A stretch of DNA of 8,611 nt from DASZMX01 sp035551475 (GCA_035551475.1 DASZMX010000072.1:1-8611); one strand, 5' to 3'. Positions 1-6,983 are shown, numbered from the stretch's first letter. Notes: generated by a model not told the origin, from the letters alone. Made by a program: numbers and translations.

Positions 1-1043
1 GTCGGGTTGCAGGCCAGGTCGCTGCCGGGCGGAACCGTGATGCTCGGAGGGACTTTATTCGCGGTCCAGGTATAAGTGACCGTCGTGCTGTTGACATTGC
101 CGCAGGCATCGGTCGCCATGATTGTGAACACTCGGCTCGCCGCGCAATCCACCGCGCCATCGACGTGCGTCACGGTGAAGGTGGTCAGGCTGCCGCAGTT
201 GCCGGTCACGGCCACGGTGTTGCTGATCGCGGAGTCATCCGGAATGCTCGCCGGGTTGCAGGCCAAATCGCTGCCGGGCGGAACCGTGATGCTCGGCGGC
301 ACTCTGTTCGCCGTCCAGGTGTAGGTGACCATCGCGGTGTTGATATTGCCGCAGGCATCGGTCGCCGTGATCGTGAAAACACGGGAGGCGGCGCAGTTCA
401 AGACATTGTCTGTGTGGGAAACCGTGAAGGTCGTCGCGCTGCCGCAATTGCCGGTGACCGCCACCGTGTTGCTCACCGCGTTGTCGTCGGGGATGCTGGC
501 CGGGTTGCAGGCCAAATCGCTGCCGGGCGGAACCGTGATGGTCGGCGGCACCTTGTTCACCGTCCAGGTGTAGGTGACCGTCGTGCTGGCTTTGTTGCCG
601 CAGGAATCAACCGCGTTGATCGTGAACACGCGGCTCGCGGCGCAATCCACGGCGCCATCGACATGCGTCACGGTGAAGGTTGCCGCGCTGCTGCAATTGC
701 CGGTGACATTCACCGTGTTGCTGATCGCGCTGTCATCGGGGATGACGGCAGGATTGCAGGCCAGGTCATAGCCCGGCGGAACCGTGATGGAAGGAGGCTG
801 GCCGTTGACGGTCCAGGTGTAAGTGGCGGTGTTGGTCACGCTGTTTCCGTAAGTGTCGGAAACGATGATCGTGAACACGCGGGACGCCGAGCAGAGGTTC
901 GTGGCGTCAAGATGAGTGACCGAGACGTTGGTCGTGCCGCAGCTCACCGAGGCGGTGACATTGGTGCGCTCGTCGGCATCCGAGATGATGACGGTCGGGT
1001 TGCAGCCATAATCCGAGCCCGGATTCACGTGCACCGATGGCGG
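1..1043 (-). repeat. Tandem 249-bp repeats encoding HYR-like Ig-fold domains
   Basis: The coding sequence holds head-to-tail units: residues 605-686 (divergent, 82 aa, bases 798-1043), 687-769 (549-797), 770-852 (300-548), 853-935 (51-299), and the first 16 residues of another at 1-50. The 83-residue units begin PPSITVPPG and end TYTWTxN. They carry DLACNP, TGNC, CAASRVFTI and D(A/S)CGN, giving four cysteines per unit, which suggests disulfide-stabilised domains outside the cell. The first unit has Tyr in place of the last cysteine (DTYGN). By eye, units 770-852 and 853-935 share 67 of 83 residues, and units 687-769 and 853-935 share 71 of 83. The array continues past the left edge, so the copy number is unknown. 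The closest family by pattern is HYR/HYR-like (TDACGN near the end of the fold). Confidence 0.9.
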
Positions 1044-2855
1044 CGTCGTGTCGGCATAACCGAAATCCACGCCGGTGGCGTTGCAGGGCACCAACGCGAC
1101 GCTGATCTGGCCGCTGGTGTTGCCGGCAGGATAGGTTTCCACGTAAGGCGCGCCGAGGTTGACCTTCACGATGTAGTTTCCGGCCGCCAGATTATTGAAG
1201 GAGTAGGAGCCCGAGTTGTCCGTCACCGTGGTGGCGACGAAGTTGCTCGAAGAATCCAACAACGTCACCGAGACATTGCCCAAACCGAGATCCGTGGAGA
1301 AATCGGCGCTGCTGCCGTTGCAATGCAGCAGAACTTCGCCCGAAACGCCGGCGGTGTATTCCACCATGCCGAGGCAGGAGCTGCATACATAGATGGGAGC
1401 GCCAGAGGAAGTCAGCACCGCGCAATGGGTGGCATCCGAGCCGACCTGGGCGGTCACGCTGATATTGAAAGTGGAGCCGGGGCAATTGACGATTTGCACG
1501 CAAAGCTGAATGTTCGTGCTCTGGCCCGCCGCCAATTCAAACGGCGCCGGCATGGCGCAGTTCAGCGTGCTCAAACCCGCCAGCGTGATGCCCACCAAGT
1601 CAGAAGACCCGGTGTTTTTAATCGTGACGTTGAAGGTGACGGTGGAAGAGGACGTGGTGGAGGGGAGCAACACATGATTGTCAGACGGGCTGCTGTCCAG
1701 GTCCAAAGGCGAAGTGAGCGTCACGTCGCAAGAAATGGAGGCATTGTCAACCAAAGCCACTGCTTTGTCCCCGGCCGAAACCGGCATGCCGTTGGTGACC
1801 ACGATGCCGCCGACGTTCGTGACGGAGTGGCCGATGTGCGCCTGGCCTTGCACCGTGACGGTATTGGTGGCGTTTGCAGCAAAGGCCATCGTGAACTTGC
1901 CGGTCAAAGCCTCGCCGGGAGCGAGGACAGTGGTCGGGGAGGGGAAGAAGAAAGGAGTCAGATCGTGGGGTTGGAGCAAATTATCGACGACAGTCAGATT
2001 GGTCAACGGAATGGAGCCGGTGTTGGTGACCGTGATGTCATAGCAGAACGCGGGGAGCGCCGGGCCCGTGCCGCAACTGGAAGCGGTATAGCCAGCGGCT
2101 TGATGACTGAAATTGCCGCAATCGCCATTGGCCTCGAGACAAGCCACAACTTTGGTGACCGCCACACTCGGAATGCAAGGATACGGGATTTCAATAATGG
2201 TCAACTGATCGTGCGGCGTGACATTGACCGCCACGATCACAGAGATTACATCGCCGCAGCTCGGCTCCCAGGAATCGGCGTTGGCCAAGGCATCAGAGAG
2301 CAGTTCGTTGACATCATTGACGCCATTCGTGACCAAATTAGGATAGCCCGCCGCATTTCCGCCGTAGATTTCCTGAGGAATAGGGCCGCCGATCAGGTTC
2401 CAAATCGCAACCTGCACGTCAAAGAAATAAGCGCCTTTTTTGTGGTTGAGGATATAGTTAATCTGGCGCCAGGTGTCGGGCGAGACGTACACGCTGCTCG
2501 GATAATTGAGCGGCAATTCCGAATCGAGGTTAGGATCGCAGCTCGAGAAGAAAGTGGCATTGTAGGTGGCGCCGGCGCCATTGATATCGTCCGGAAGGTC
2601 AACGCACCAGGCGAGGTACGGCCCGGGCGCCACACCAGCGGTGTCGCTGAAAACGTGGTTGGTAAGGGTGGAAGCGTTATGGGCGGCCAGGTAGTCGCGG
2701 TGAAACCAAGGCGGATTGGCGGCGATATAATCCGAGGCCGTATTAGGCAGCGGGATGGAGAGAAGACAAGGTTGGGCCGTGGATCGGACAGGAAGCCACA
2801 GGAGTACAGCCAGGGCTAAAAATTGGAAACATCGAATGAAATGGTTGCGCTTCAT
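1..2855 (-). CDS. Large secreted multidomain surface protein, candidate thioester adhesin with HYR-like repeats (3' end off window)
   Basis: The frame is open from ATG at 2855 to the window edge: 951 codons, no stop, so the C-terminus is missing. Seen: signal peptide 1-27 (basic MKRNHFIR, hydrophobic core, probable cut after RSTA). Residues about 30-225 resemble the Gram-positive thioester (TQXA) domain, with AWCVDL around Cys84, INYIL at 132-136 and VQVAIW with Gln148. Residues about 228-372 and 373-490 look like DUF11-type beta-sandwiches (VTNTGSIPLTNLTVVDN; VTIKNTGSSDLVGITL). Residues about 500-600 look like an SdrD-B/Cna-B domain (GNVSVTLLD, GSYSFNNLAAGNYIVKV). From 605 on come HYR-like repeats. 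Inferred role: long extracellular adhesin or matrix protein, probably anchored by a C-terminal sorting signal outside the window. No clear Shine-Dalgarno or own promoter is seen. It starts 116 bases after the mini VPDSG gene and may be read from the same promoter. Domain names come from pattern recognition only. Confidence 0.88.
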   Translation of the reverse strand, partial: MKRNHFIRCFQFLALAVLLWLPVRSTAQPCLLSIPLPNTASDYIAANPPWFHRDYLAAHNASTLTNHVFSDTAGVAPGPYLAWCVDLPDDINGAGATYNATFFSSCDPNLDSELPLNYPSSVYVSPDTWRQINYILNHKKGAYFFDVQVAIWNLIGGPIPQEIYGGNAAGYPNLVTNGVNDVNELLSDALANADSWEPSCGDVISVIVAVNVTPHDQLTIIEIPYPCIPSVAVTKVVACLEANGDCGNFSHQAAGYTASSCGTGPALPAFCYDITVTNTGSIPLTNLTVVDNLLQPHDLTPFFFPSPTTVLAPGEALTGKFTMAFAANATNTVTVQGQAHIGHSVTNVGGIVVTNGMPVSAGDKAVALVDNASISCDVTLTSPLDLDSSPSDNHVLLPSTTSSSTVTFNVTIKNTGSSDLVGITLAGLSTLNCAMPAPFELAAGQSTNIQLCVQIVNCPGSTFNISVTAQVGSDATHCAVLTSSGAPIYVCSSCLGMVEYTAGVSGEVLLHCNGSSADFSTDLGLGNVSVTLLDSSSNFVATTVTDNSGSYSFNNLAAGNYIVKVNLGAPYVETYPAGNTSGQISVALVPCNATGVDFGYADTTPPSVHVNPGSDYGCNPTVIISDADERTNVTASVSCGTTNVSVTHLDATNLCSASRVFTIIVSDTYGNSVTNTATYTWTVNGQPPSITVPPGYDLACNPAVIPDDSAISNTVNVTGNCSSAATFTVTHVDGAVDCAASRVFTINAVDSCGNKASTTVTYTWTVNKVPPTITVPPGSDLACNPASIPDDNAVSNTVAVTGNCGSATTFTVSHTDNVLNCAASRVFTITATDACGNINTAMVTYTWTANRVPPSITVPPGSDLACNPASIPDDSAISNTVAVTGNCGSLTTFTVTHVDGAVDCAASRVFTIMATDACGNVNSTTVTYTWTANKVPPSITVPPGSDLACNP

Positions 2856-2934
2856 AGGCAAAATAGCGACTAACAACCCCGCCCGATGCTCAATCGAACG
2901 AGGCAATTACTTCCGGGAAAATGCGTGTCCAAGC

Positions 2935-2954
2935 TCCCTCCCCTAAGGGAGGGA
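2935..2954. terminator. 8-bp perfect hairpin between the mini VPDSG gene and the adhesin gene
   Basis: An 8-bp perfect stem (TCCCTCCC / GGGAGGGA) closes a CTAA loop, 18 bases after the stop of the 54-residue gene. On the transcribed strand the stem is followed by GCUUGG and not by a U-run, so it is a poor intrinsic terminator. It could be a weak attenuator lowering adhesin expression relative to the upstream gene, a transcript-stabilising hairpin, or a copy of a dispersed intergenic palindrome. Its sequence differs from the two clear terminators in this window. Nothing else was recognised in the rest of 2856-2971, including no sigma-54 site. Confidence 0.4.
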
Positions 2955-2971
2955 ATCAGGACCCAATCAAC

Positions 2972-3136
2972 TTACTTCCGCACGAATTTGCGGAGGAATG
3001 CCAGCCCAGTGATGCTGGCCGCGAGCAAGGTCGCGTTGGTGGCAGAGTCGGGCACGCTGGCGCCGACCCAAGCGTTAGCCTGTTGCGCCAAAACGGTCAT
3101 GGCGACGAGGGCGAATAGGATCGTGGTTTTTTTCAT
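2972..3136 (-). CDS. Mini VPDSG-CTERM-type protein, 54 aa (signal peptide plus sorting tail)
   Basis: ATG at 3136 to TAA at 2972. Residues 1-22 are a classic signal peptide (MKKTT, hydrophobic core, cut probably after ANA). Residues 23-27 (WVGAS) are all that is left as a mature body. Residues 28-54 form a sorting signal: VPDSA, a hydrophobic segment (LLAASITGLAFL) and a basic RKFVRK tail. This matches the VPDSG-CTERM pattern known from Verrucomicrobia, a variant of PEP-CTERM signals processed by exosortases. Support for a real gene: a sigma-54 promoter and a PrsR-type box upstream, an AU-rich leader and ATGAAAAA start like the other VPDSG gene here, and a tail like those of its neighbours. 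After cleavage almost nothing would remain, so it may be a small membrane peptide, a processing decoy or regulator, or a degenerate substrate. Function unknown. Confidence 0.82.
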   Translation of the reverse strand: MKKTTILFALVAMTVLAQQANAWVGASVPDSATNATLLAASITGLAFLRKFVRK

Positions 3137-3151
3137 TATAGTTTATTATCT

Positions 3152-3170
3152 TGGCCCCACTAAGGGCCGA
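3152..3170 (-). other. Small GC hairpin in the leader of the mini VPDSG gene
   Basis: GGCCC at 3153-3157 pairs with GGGCC at 3164-3168 around a 6-base loop, ending about 16 bases upstream of the ATG in an otherwise AT-rich leader. It lies within the 5' untranslated region predicted from the sigma-54 promoter. It could influence translation or mRNA stability. The stem is only 5 bp, so this is a weak call. An additional short dyad AAGTG-TCT-CACTT sits at 3188-3200. Confidence 0.25.
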
Positions 3171-3219
3171 ATTATGGTTGCACTGTCAAGTGTCTCACTT
3201 TTGAGCACTGTCCTCCTTC

Positions 3220-3236
3220 AGCCAAACTTGTGCCAA
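3220..3236 (-). promoter_or_regulatory. Sigma-54 (RpoN) -24/-12 promoter for the mini VPDSG gene
   Basis: Read on the minus strand from 3236 the sequence is TTGGCACAAGTTTGGCT. It matches the sigma-54 consensus YTGGCACG-N4-TTGCW closely: the -24 block TTGGCAC is complete, the -12 block is TGGCT against TTGCW, and the essential GG and GC are exactly 10 bases apart. The predicted start is near 3209, giving a leader of about 73 bases. The adjacent gene encodes a sigma-54 activator (PrsR), which makes the match meaningful. The promoter should drive the 54-residue gene and possibly the adhesin behind it. Confidence 0.78.
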
Positions 3237-3334
3237 GTTTTAAGGCATATCCCCATCAAAGTCATAACTATTTTAATATGAATAGCTTAAATCAAAATAA
3301 CTACGCCAAAGAAGGGGCAACTCTTCGCAGTTAT

Positions 3335-3349
3335 GTAAGAAAACCCGAC
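3335..3349 (-). promoter_or_regulatory. Candidate PrsR enhancer box (GTAAG-N5-CCGAC)
   Basis: On the plus strand GTAAG (3335-3339), five bases, CCGAC (3345-3349). The only other intergenic copy in the window is at 7807-7821, also upstream of a sigma-54 promoter and in the same orientation to it. From the first C of CCGAC to the -12 base is 124 bp here and 125 bp there. A further TTACA at 3360-3364 forms a loose inverted repeat with TGTAA at 3334-3338. PrsR is named for binding a 'PEP-CTERM box'; whether this is that box is inference. The remainder of 3137-3423 is AT-rich, and no gene or terminator was found in it. Confidence 0.6.
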
Positions 3350-3423
3350 ACCGCAACTGTTACATTCAGTCGCAAGCTATTGATAATCAACGCCAAACAA
3401 CCTAAAAATCCGCGTGTAACACC

Positions 3424-4779
3424 TTACGACTTCAATTCCTTGCCAATGCCGAGTTTTTCCATGAGGTCGTACAGGGTGGGTCGGCTGACTCCAAGTTCTT
3501 GCGCCGCAGGCGCTATGCGCCCGGCGTGGCGGCGGAGCGCGCCTTGGATCATGTCGCGTTCCAGCTCTTCACGGGCGTCTTTCAAGGTGGCGGCGGGCGA
3601 GGCGGCTTGACCTAACTCAAGGTCTTTCACGGTCAAGCGTTTGCCCTCCGCCATGATGACAGCGCGCCGAATGCAGTTCTCCATTTCGCGGACATTGCCC
3701 GGCCAGGGATGACGCGACAAGGCGCGTAACGCCTCCTGATCAAAGGAGAGCCCCACCTTGCCAGATTGGGCGGCGAAGCGTTGCAGGAAGAATTGAGCCA
3801 ACAGGCGGACATCGTCTTCGCGATCGCGCAACGGCGGCAAAGTAATTTGCACGACGGCCAGACGATAGAAAAGGTCTTCGCGGAAGGTGCCGTCGGCCAT
3901 GCCTTTGCGGAGGTCGGCGTTGGTGGCGGTGACGACCCGGGCATCCACGTCGATGGATTGGCGGCCGCCGACGCGCTCAATGCACTTTTCCTGGAGGAAA
4001 CGCAGCAATTTAACCTGGAGCGGCAGCGGAATTTCGCCAATTTCGTCCAGAAAAAGGGTGCCGCCGCTGGCGGATTCAAAACGGCCTTTGCGCAAAGCGT
4101 GCGCGCCGGTGAATGCGCCTTTTTCGTGCCCGAACAGCTCGCTTTCCAGGAGCGTTTCGGGGATCGCGCTGCAATTGATGGCGATGAAGGGGCCGTCCTT
4201 GCGTCCGCTGCTCTGGTGAATGGCGCGGGCGGCCATTTCTTTGCCGGTGCCGCTTTCGCCCAGGAGCAGGACGGGCGCATCGGTGGTGGCGACTTTGCGG
4301 ATGGACTCGAAAACAGTGCGAATGCTCGCGCTGGAGCCCATCATGCCTTCAAAATTCTTGCCGCCAAGAAGCTGCTGCATGTCGCGGTATTCGCGCTCGA
4401 GGGTGGCGACGTGGAAGCAGCGTTTGAGAAGCAGCTTGAGCTCCTCCATGTCCACGGGCTTGCAGAGAAAATCATAGGCGCCGGAGCCGATGGCTTGCAG
4501 AGCAATGTTCCGATCCCCCTGGCCGGTGATGACGACGACCTTGACCAGGCGGTCCATCCCGAGCAATTCCCCGAGTGTGGCCAAGCCTTCCTCGGGATCG
4601 CCGGGATGGGGCGGCAGGCCCAAGTCCAGCGAAACGACCAGCGGCGAGACGCTGCGAAATTTTTCCACGGCGCTGGCGCGATCCTCCGCCATGACGATCT
4701 CGTACTCCTCCGCCAGGGCCCATTTCATCTGGGTCCGTATTTCCTCGTCGTCGTCAACTATAAGCAATGTGGGCTTCAT
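3424..4779 (-). CDS. prsR: PrsR-type sigma-54-dependent response regulator
   Basis: 451 residues, NtrC/AtoC architecture, usual length for the PEP-CTERM-box regulator family. Receiver domain 1-120 has the acidic cluster VDDDEE (8-13), phosphoacceptor Asp52 (SLDLGLP), Thr85 and Lys107 (CKP). The AAA+ sigma-54 interaction domain (about 146-385) has Walker A GESGTGK (174-180), the sigma-54-contacting GAFTGA loop (221-226), Walker B LFLDE (242-246) and an arginine-rich FREDLFYRL segment. The C-terminus (about 400-447) is a Fis-type helix-turn-helix ending VSRPTLYDLMEKLGI, very like PrsR. Cytoplasmic; when phosphorylated by PrsK it should oligomerise at upstream sites and drive RNA polymerase-RpoN open-complex formation. 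ATG at 4779 overlaps the prsK stop (ATGA), so the two are translationally coupled. Likely targets are the VPDSG genes on both sides. All key residues are intact. Assignment to PrsR, not another NtrC-family member, rests on the tail, the kinase partner and the neighbouring sorting-signal genes. Confidence 0.92.
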   Translation of the reverse strand: MKPTLLIVDDDEEIRTQMKWALAEEYEIVMAEDRASAVEKFRSVSPLVVSLDLGLPPHPGDPEEGLATLGELLGMDRLVKVVVITGQGDRNIALQAIGSGAYDFLCKPVDMEELKLLLKRCFHVATLEREYRDMQQLLGGKNFEGMMGSSASIRTVFESIRKVATTDAPVLLLGESGTGKEMAARAIHQSSGRKDGPFIAINCSAIPETLLESELFGHEKGAFTGAHALRKGRFESASGGTLFLDEIGEIPLPLQVKLLRFLQEKCIERVGGRQSIDVDARVVTATNADLRKGMADGTFREDLFYRLAVVQITLPPLRDREDDVRLLAQFFLQRFAAQSGKVGLSFDQEALRALSRHPWPGNVREMENCIRRAVIMAEGKRLTVKDLELGQAASPAATLKDAREELERDMIQGALRRHAGRIAPAAQELGVSRPTLYDLMEKLGIGKELKS

Positions 4780-6887
4780 GCGGTGGAATTGGGCAGGGGG
4801 AGCAAGACGCGGAAGGTGGAGCCTTTGCCGCGCTGGCTTTCGACTTCAATGCGGCCGCCGTGCGCTTCCACGATCATTTTGCTTTGAAACATCCCGATTC
4901 CCAAGCCTTTCTTTTTGGTGGTTTGAAAAGGGCGGAACAGCGCGCGGCTCATGAATTCCGGATCCATGCCGGAGCCGGTGTCCGTCACGGTCACGACCGC
5001 CCAGCCATCGCGCGGCGCGGACTCCACGGAAATCAAGCCGCCGGCGGACATGGCCTCGATGGCGTTGAGCACGAGATTGGTGATGACTTTTTCAAATTGC
5101 TCCGCGTCCAGCAAAAGCTTCGGCGCCGGCGCCAGGCGCCGTTGCAGCTCGATGCCCGGCGGCGTCGGGCAATCGGCCAGGGCGTTTGTCAATACTTGGT
5201 TTAAATCCGCTTCCACCGGGGTGATTTGCAGGCCCTCCCGCAAAAGGCTCAGGCGGCTGATCAAATGATTGATGTGGTCGCAGGTCTTGCCAATTCCGCG
5301 CAGGGCGTCGGCGCGGAATTCCGGGTTGTCGAAATGCACCGGCAAATTCTTGAGCATCAAATTCAGCGTGGAAGCAAGGTTCTTGAGGTCATGCACAAAG
5401 AAGGTGGACATGGCCTGGAACGCCTCCATTTCCTTGTGCTGCAGCAGGCGCTTGGAGAGACGGGCGTTGAGCAGGCTGGCGGCCACTTGATCGCCCACGC
5501 AACGGAGCAAATCGAAATCCTGCAGGGAAAAACTCATGCCGCCGACGCGGTCGCCGAGCAGCAGGACGCCCAGGAGATTGCCCCCGGCGGTCAACGGCAC
5601 GCAGACCCGGTCGCCGCTCTTGGCAAACTCCACCGGATGACATTGGCGCAGCACTTCCGCCCACGGCGCCTTGTTTTTATCGAGCGTGATGGGATCGGTG
5701 TGAGCCTGCAAATGGCGGATCACGTCCTGCGCGCCGGGCGTCGGCGGCTGGCGGGTTTGCGCATCCGCGGGCGAAAGCGAGGTGGAGGCGGCGCAGAGGA
5801 GGTTTTCTTTTTTCTCGTCCACCAGCCACAAGCTGACGGAAAGGATGTCAAAATAACGATTTACCAGCTCCACGGCGGATTTGCACAGCTCCGCTTCGTT
5901 GGTCTTGGGGGATACCTGGCTGGTGAAGGCGCGCCAGACGGCCCGATAATCGTACATGGAGGTTTGGAAATAGCGGCTGACGAACTGCCGCAAACGCAGC
6001 CGGGCATGATCGGAAAGCGCCAGCACCGTGATGCAAATAAACAGGGCGAGAATGATGAAGGCTTTGAAGGAAAACGATCTTTCGCCGCCGATCAGCGAAT
6101 CGAGCTTGGAAAAAGCGCCAATGACAAACAGATAGAGGCCGCCCACAAATAAGGTGACGGAGCCCTGCCAAAGGCCCGGGCCGGGATAGACCGTCACCGC
6201 GCCGCCCGTGCGCCAGATGGAGCGCAGCGTCATGGCCCCGCCCAGCAACAGGGCCAGGGCCTCGGCTTTTTGCAGCGAAGGTTCCACGGAGCGAAAAATC
6301 AGAACCTGGGTGGAGATATAAGCATCGACGCAGAAGAACGCCCCGAGCCCCATGATCATGTACTTGATGCGCCAGCGCATCATGCCCATGGAGGCGCGCA
6401 CGGTCCGCTCCAGATTGACCATCACCAGGACGACCGCCAGCAGCCACACGAGGTAAAGCAAATAGGAACCGAGACTAACGCGGTATTTCCATTCCGTTTC
6501 AAAAACTTCCTTATAGAGAGAGGCAACAAGTTTGTCGCGAAAAAGCGCCGCGATCAGAACCGGGACGACGATCATGAAACCTAAAAGAATCCGCCATTGT
6601 TTCAGGTTCTTGCGCGGATTGCCGCGGGCAAAGGTGAGACTGAAGGCGATCCAGATGGAGGGCAGGAACGCGTAGCCGAGAAGACGCCATGATTCCCAAT
6701 CGGCCTTTTCGATGCCGGTGACTCCCAGCTCAGCCATGCCGGAACAGGCAAATTGCGCAGCTAAAAGAAGGAGGCCGACGGCGAAAAGCCAGGCCGAGAG
6801 ACGGCGGGCCTCACGCCAAACCTCAAAAGTTGCGACGCCTCCCGCCACGGCGGCGGTCAGGAAGTATAAAGTGGCGGCGCTATCCAT
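4776..6887 (-). CDS. prsK: PrsK-type membrane sensor histidine kinase
   Basis: 703 residues from ATG at 6887. An adjacent TTG at 6890 would add one residue; I prefer ATG. Another ATG at 6900 is out of frame and stops at once. The N-terminal ~300 residues are an array of about eight hydrophobic helices, as in PrsK, followed by a GAF-like domain (about 330-480, VSLWLVDE ... LLGVLLLGDRVG). The kinase core has the H-box FFVHDLKN with His499, N-box NLVLNAIEAM (604-613), G1 DTGSGMD (636-642), the F segment RPFQTTKKK and G2 GLGIGM (661-666), ending in a standard ATPase fold. It autophosphorylates and passes phosphate to PrsR. In known exosortase systems this pair controls expression of sorted proteins and exopolysaccharide; the sensed signal is unknown. 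It overlaps prsR by 4 bp. Only 45 bases separate its start from the upstream terminator, so it has either a compact promoter there (none convincing) or relies on read-through from the VPDSG gene. Confidence 0.92.
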   Translation of the reverse strand: MDSAATLYFLTAAVAGGVATFEVWREARRLSAWLFAVGLLLLAAQFACSGMAELGVTGIEKADWESWRLLGYAFLPSIWIAFSLTFARGNPRKNLKQWRILLGFMIVVPVLIAALFRDKLVASLYKEVFETEWKYRVSLGSYLLYLVWLLAVVLVMVNLERTVRASMGMMRWRIKYMIMGLGAFFCVDAYISTQVLIFRSVEPSLQKAEALALLLGGAMTLRSIWRTGGAVTVYPGPGLWQGSVTLFVGGLYLFVIGAFSKLDSLIGGERSFSFKAFIILALFICITVLALSDHARLRLRQFVSRYFQTSMYDYRAVWRAFTSQVSPKTNEAELCKSAVELVNRYFDILSVSLWLVDEKKENLLCAASTSLSPADAQTRQPPTPGAQDVIRHLQAHTDPITLDKNKAPWAEVLRQCHPVEFAKSGDRVCVPLTAGGNLLGVLLLGDRVGGMSFSLQDFDLLRCVGDQVAASLLNARLSKRLLQHKEMEAFQAMSTFFVHDLKNLASTLNLMLKNLPVHFDNPEFRADALRGIGKTCDHINHLISRLSLLREGLQITPVEADLNQVLTNALADCPTPPGIELQRRLAPAPKLLLDAEQFEKVITNLVLNAIEAMSAGGLISVESAPRDGWAVVTVTDTGSGMDPEFMSRALFRPFQTTKKKGLGIGMFQSKMIVEAHGGRIEVESQRGKGSTFRVLLPLPNSTA

Positions 6888-6925
6888 CAACCGCCGCCAT
6901 TAAAACCGCGCGCTGTAATAAATAA

Positions 6926-6960
6926 AACAAAAAAGAGACAGGACTTGCGTCCTGTCTCTT
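6926..6960 (-). terminator. Strong intrinsic terminator after the VPDSG-CTERM gene
   Basis: A perfect 12-bp stem, AAGAGACAGGAC (6933-6944) with GTCCTGTCTCTT (6949-6960), closes a 4-base loop that reads GCAA (a GNRA tetraloop) in the minus-strand transcript. In that direction the stem is followed by a T-rich tract (TTTTGTTTTATTT), as expected of a Rho-independent terminator. It lies 23 bases past the stop of the 217-residue gene and just before prsK. Its arms closely resemble those of the terminator at 7931-7956, fitting duplication of gene plus terminator. Confidence 0.92.
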
Positions 6961-6983
6961 GCTGCAAAACGTATCTTTTATTC

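Noticed and set aside
1..1043. CRISPR-like or insertion-sequence interpretation of the 249-bp repeats
   Set aside because: The period is an exact multiple of three, the reading frame is kept, and the conserved positions are protein motifs, so these are coding domain repeats.
165..2819. 884-codon plus-strand open frame
   Set aside because: It is antisense to the large secreted protein. Its translation is a low-complexity Arg/Gly/His/Ala-rich sequence without recognisable domains. The minus-strand frame has a signal peptide, coherent domains and in-frame repeats, so the plus frame is a by-product of GC-rich codon usage.
3180..3212. Direct repeat GCACTGTC (3180-3187 and 3205-3212) around the predicted transcription start
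   Set aside because: It is only 8 bases, occurs at no equivalent position in the other promoter region, and chance is a sufficient explanation.
2886..3281. 131-codon plus-strand open frame over the mini VPDSG gene and its promoter
   Set aside because: It starts within the 2856-2971 gap just before the hairpin, crosses the mini gene antisense and runs through its regulatory region, with no domain or leader of its own.
3766..4887. 373-codon plus-strand open frame
   Set aside because: It is antisense to prsR and the end of prsK, both of which carry every expected motif. The plus frame has no domain pattern and ignores the gene boundary between them.
5226..6152. 308-codon plus-strand open frame
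   Set aside because: It is antisense to the GAF, H-box and membrane region of prsK, and its composition is typical of a shadow frame.
6881..6900. ATG at 6900 as start or leader peptide of prsK
   Set aside because: It is out of frame with prsK and meets a stop after six codons. It could be a leader peptide, but nothing supports that beyond its position.
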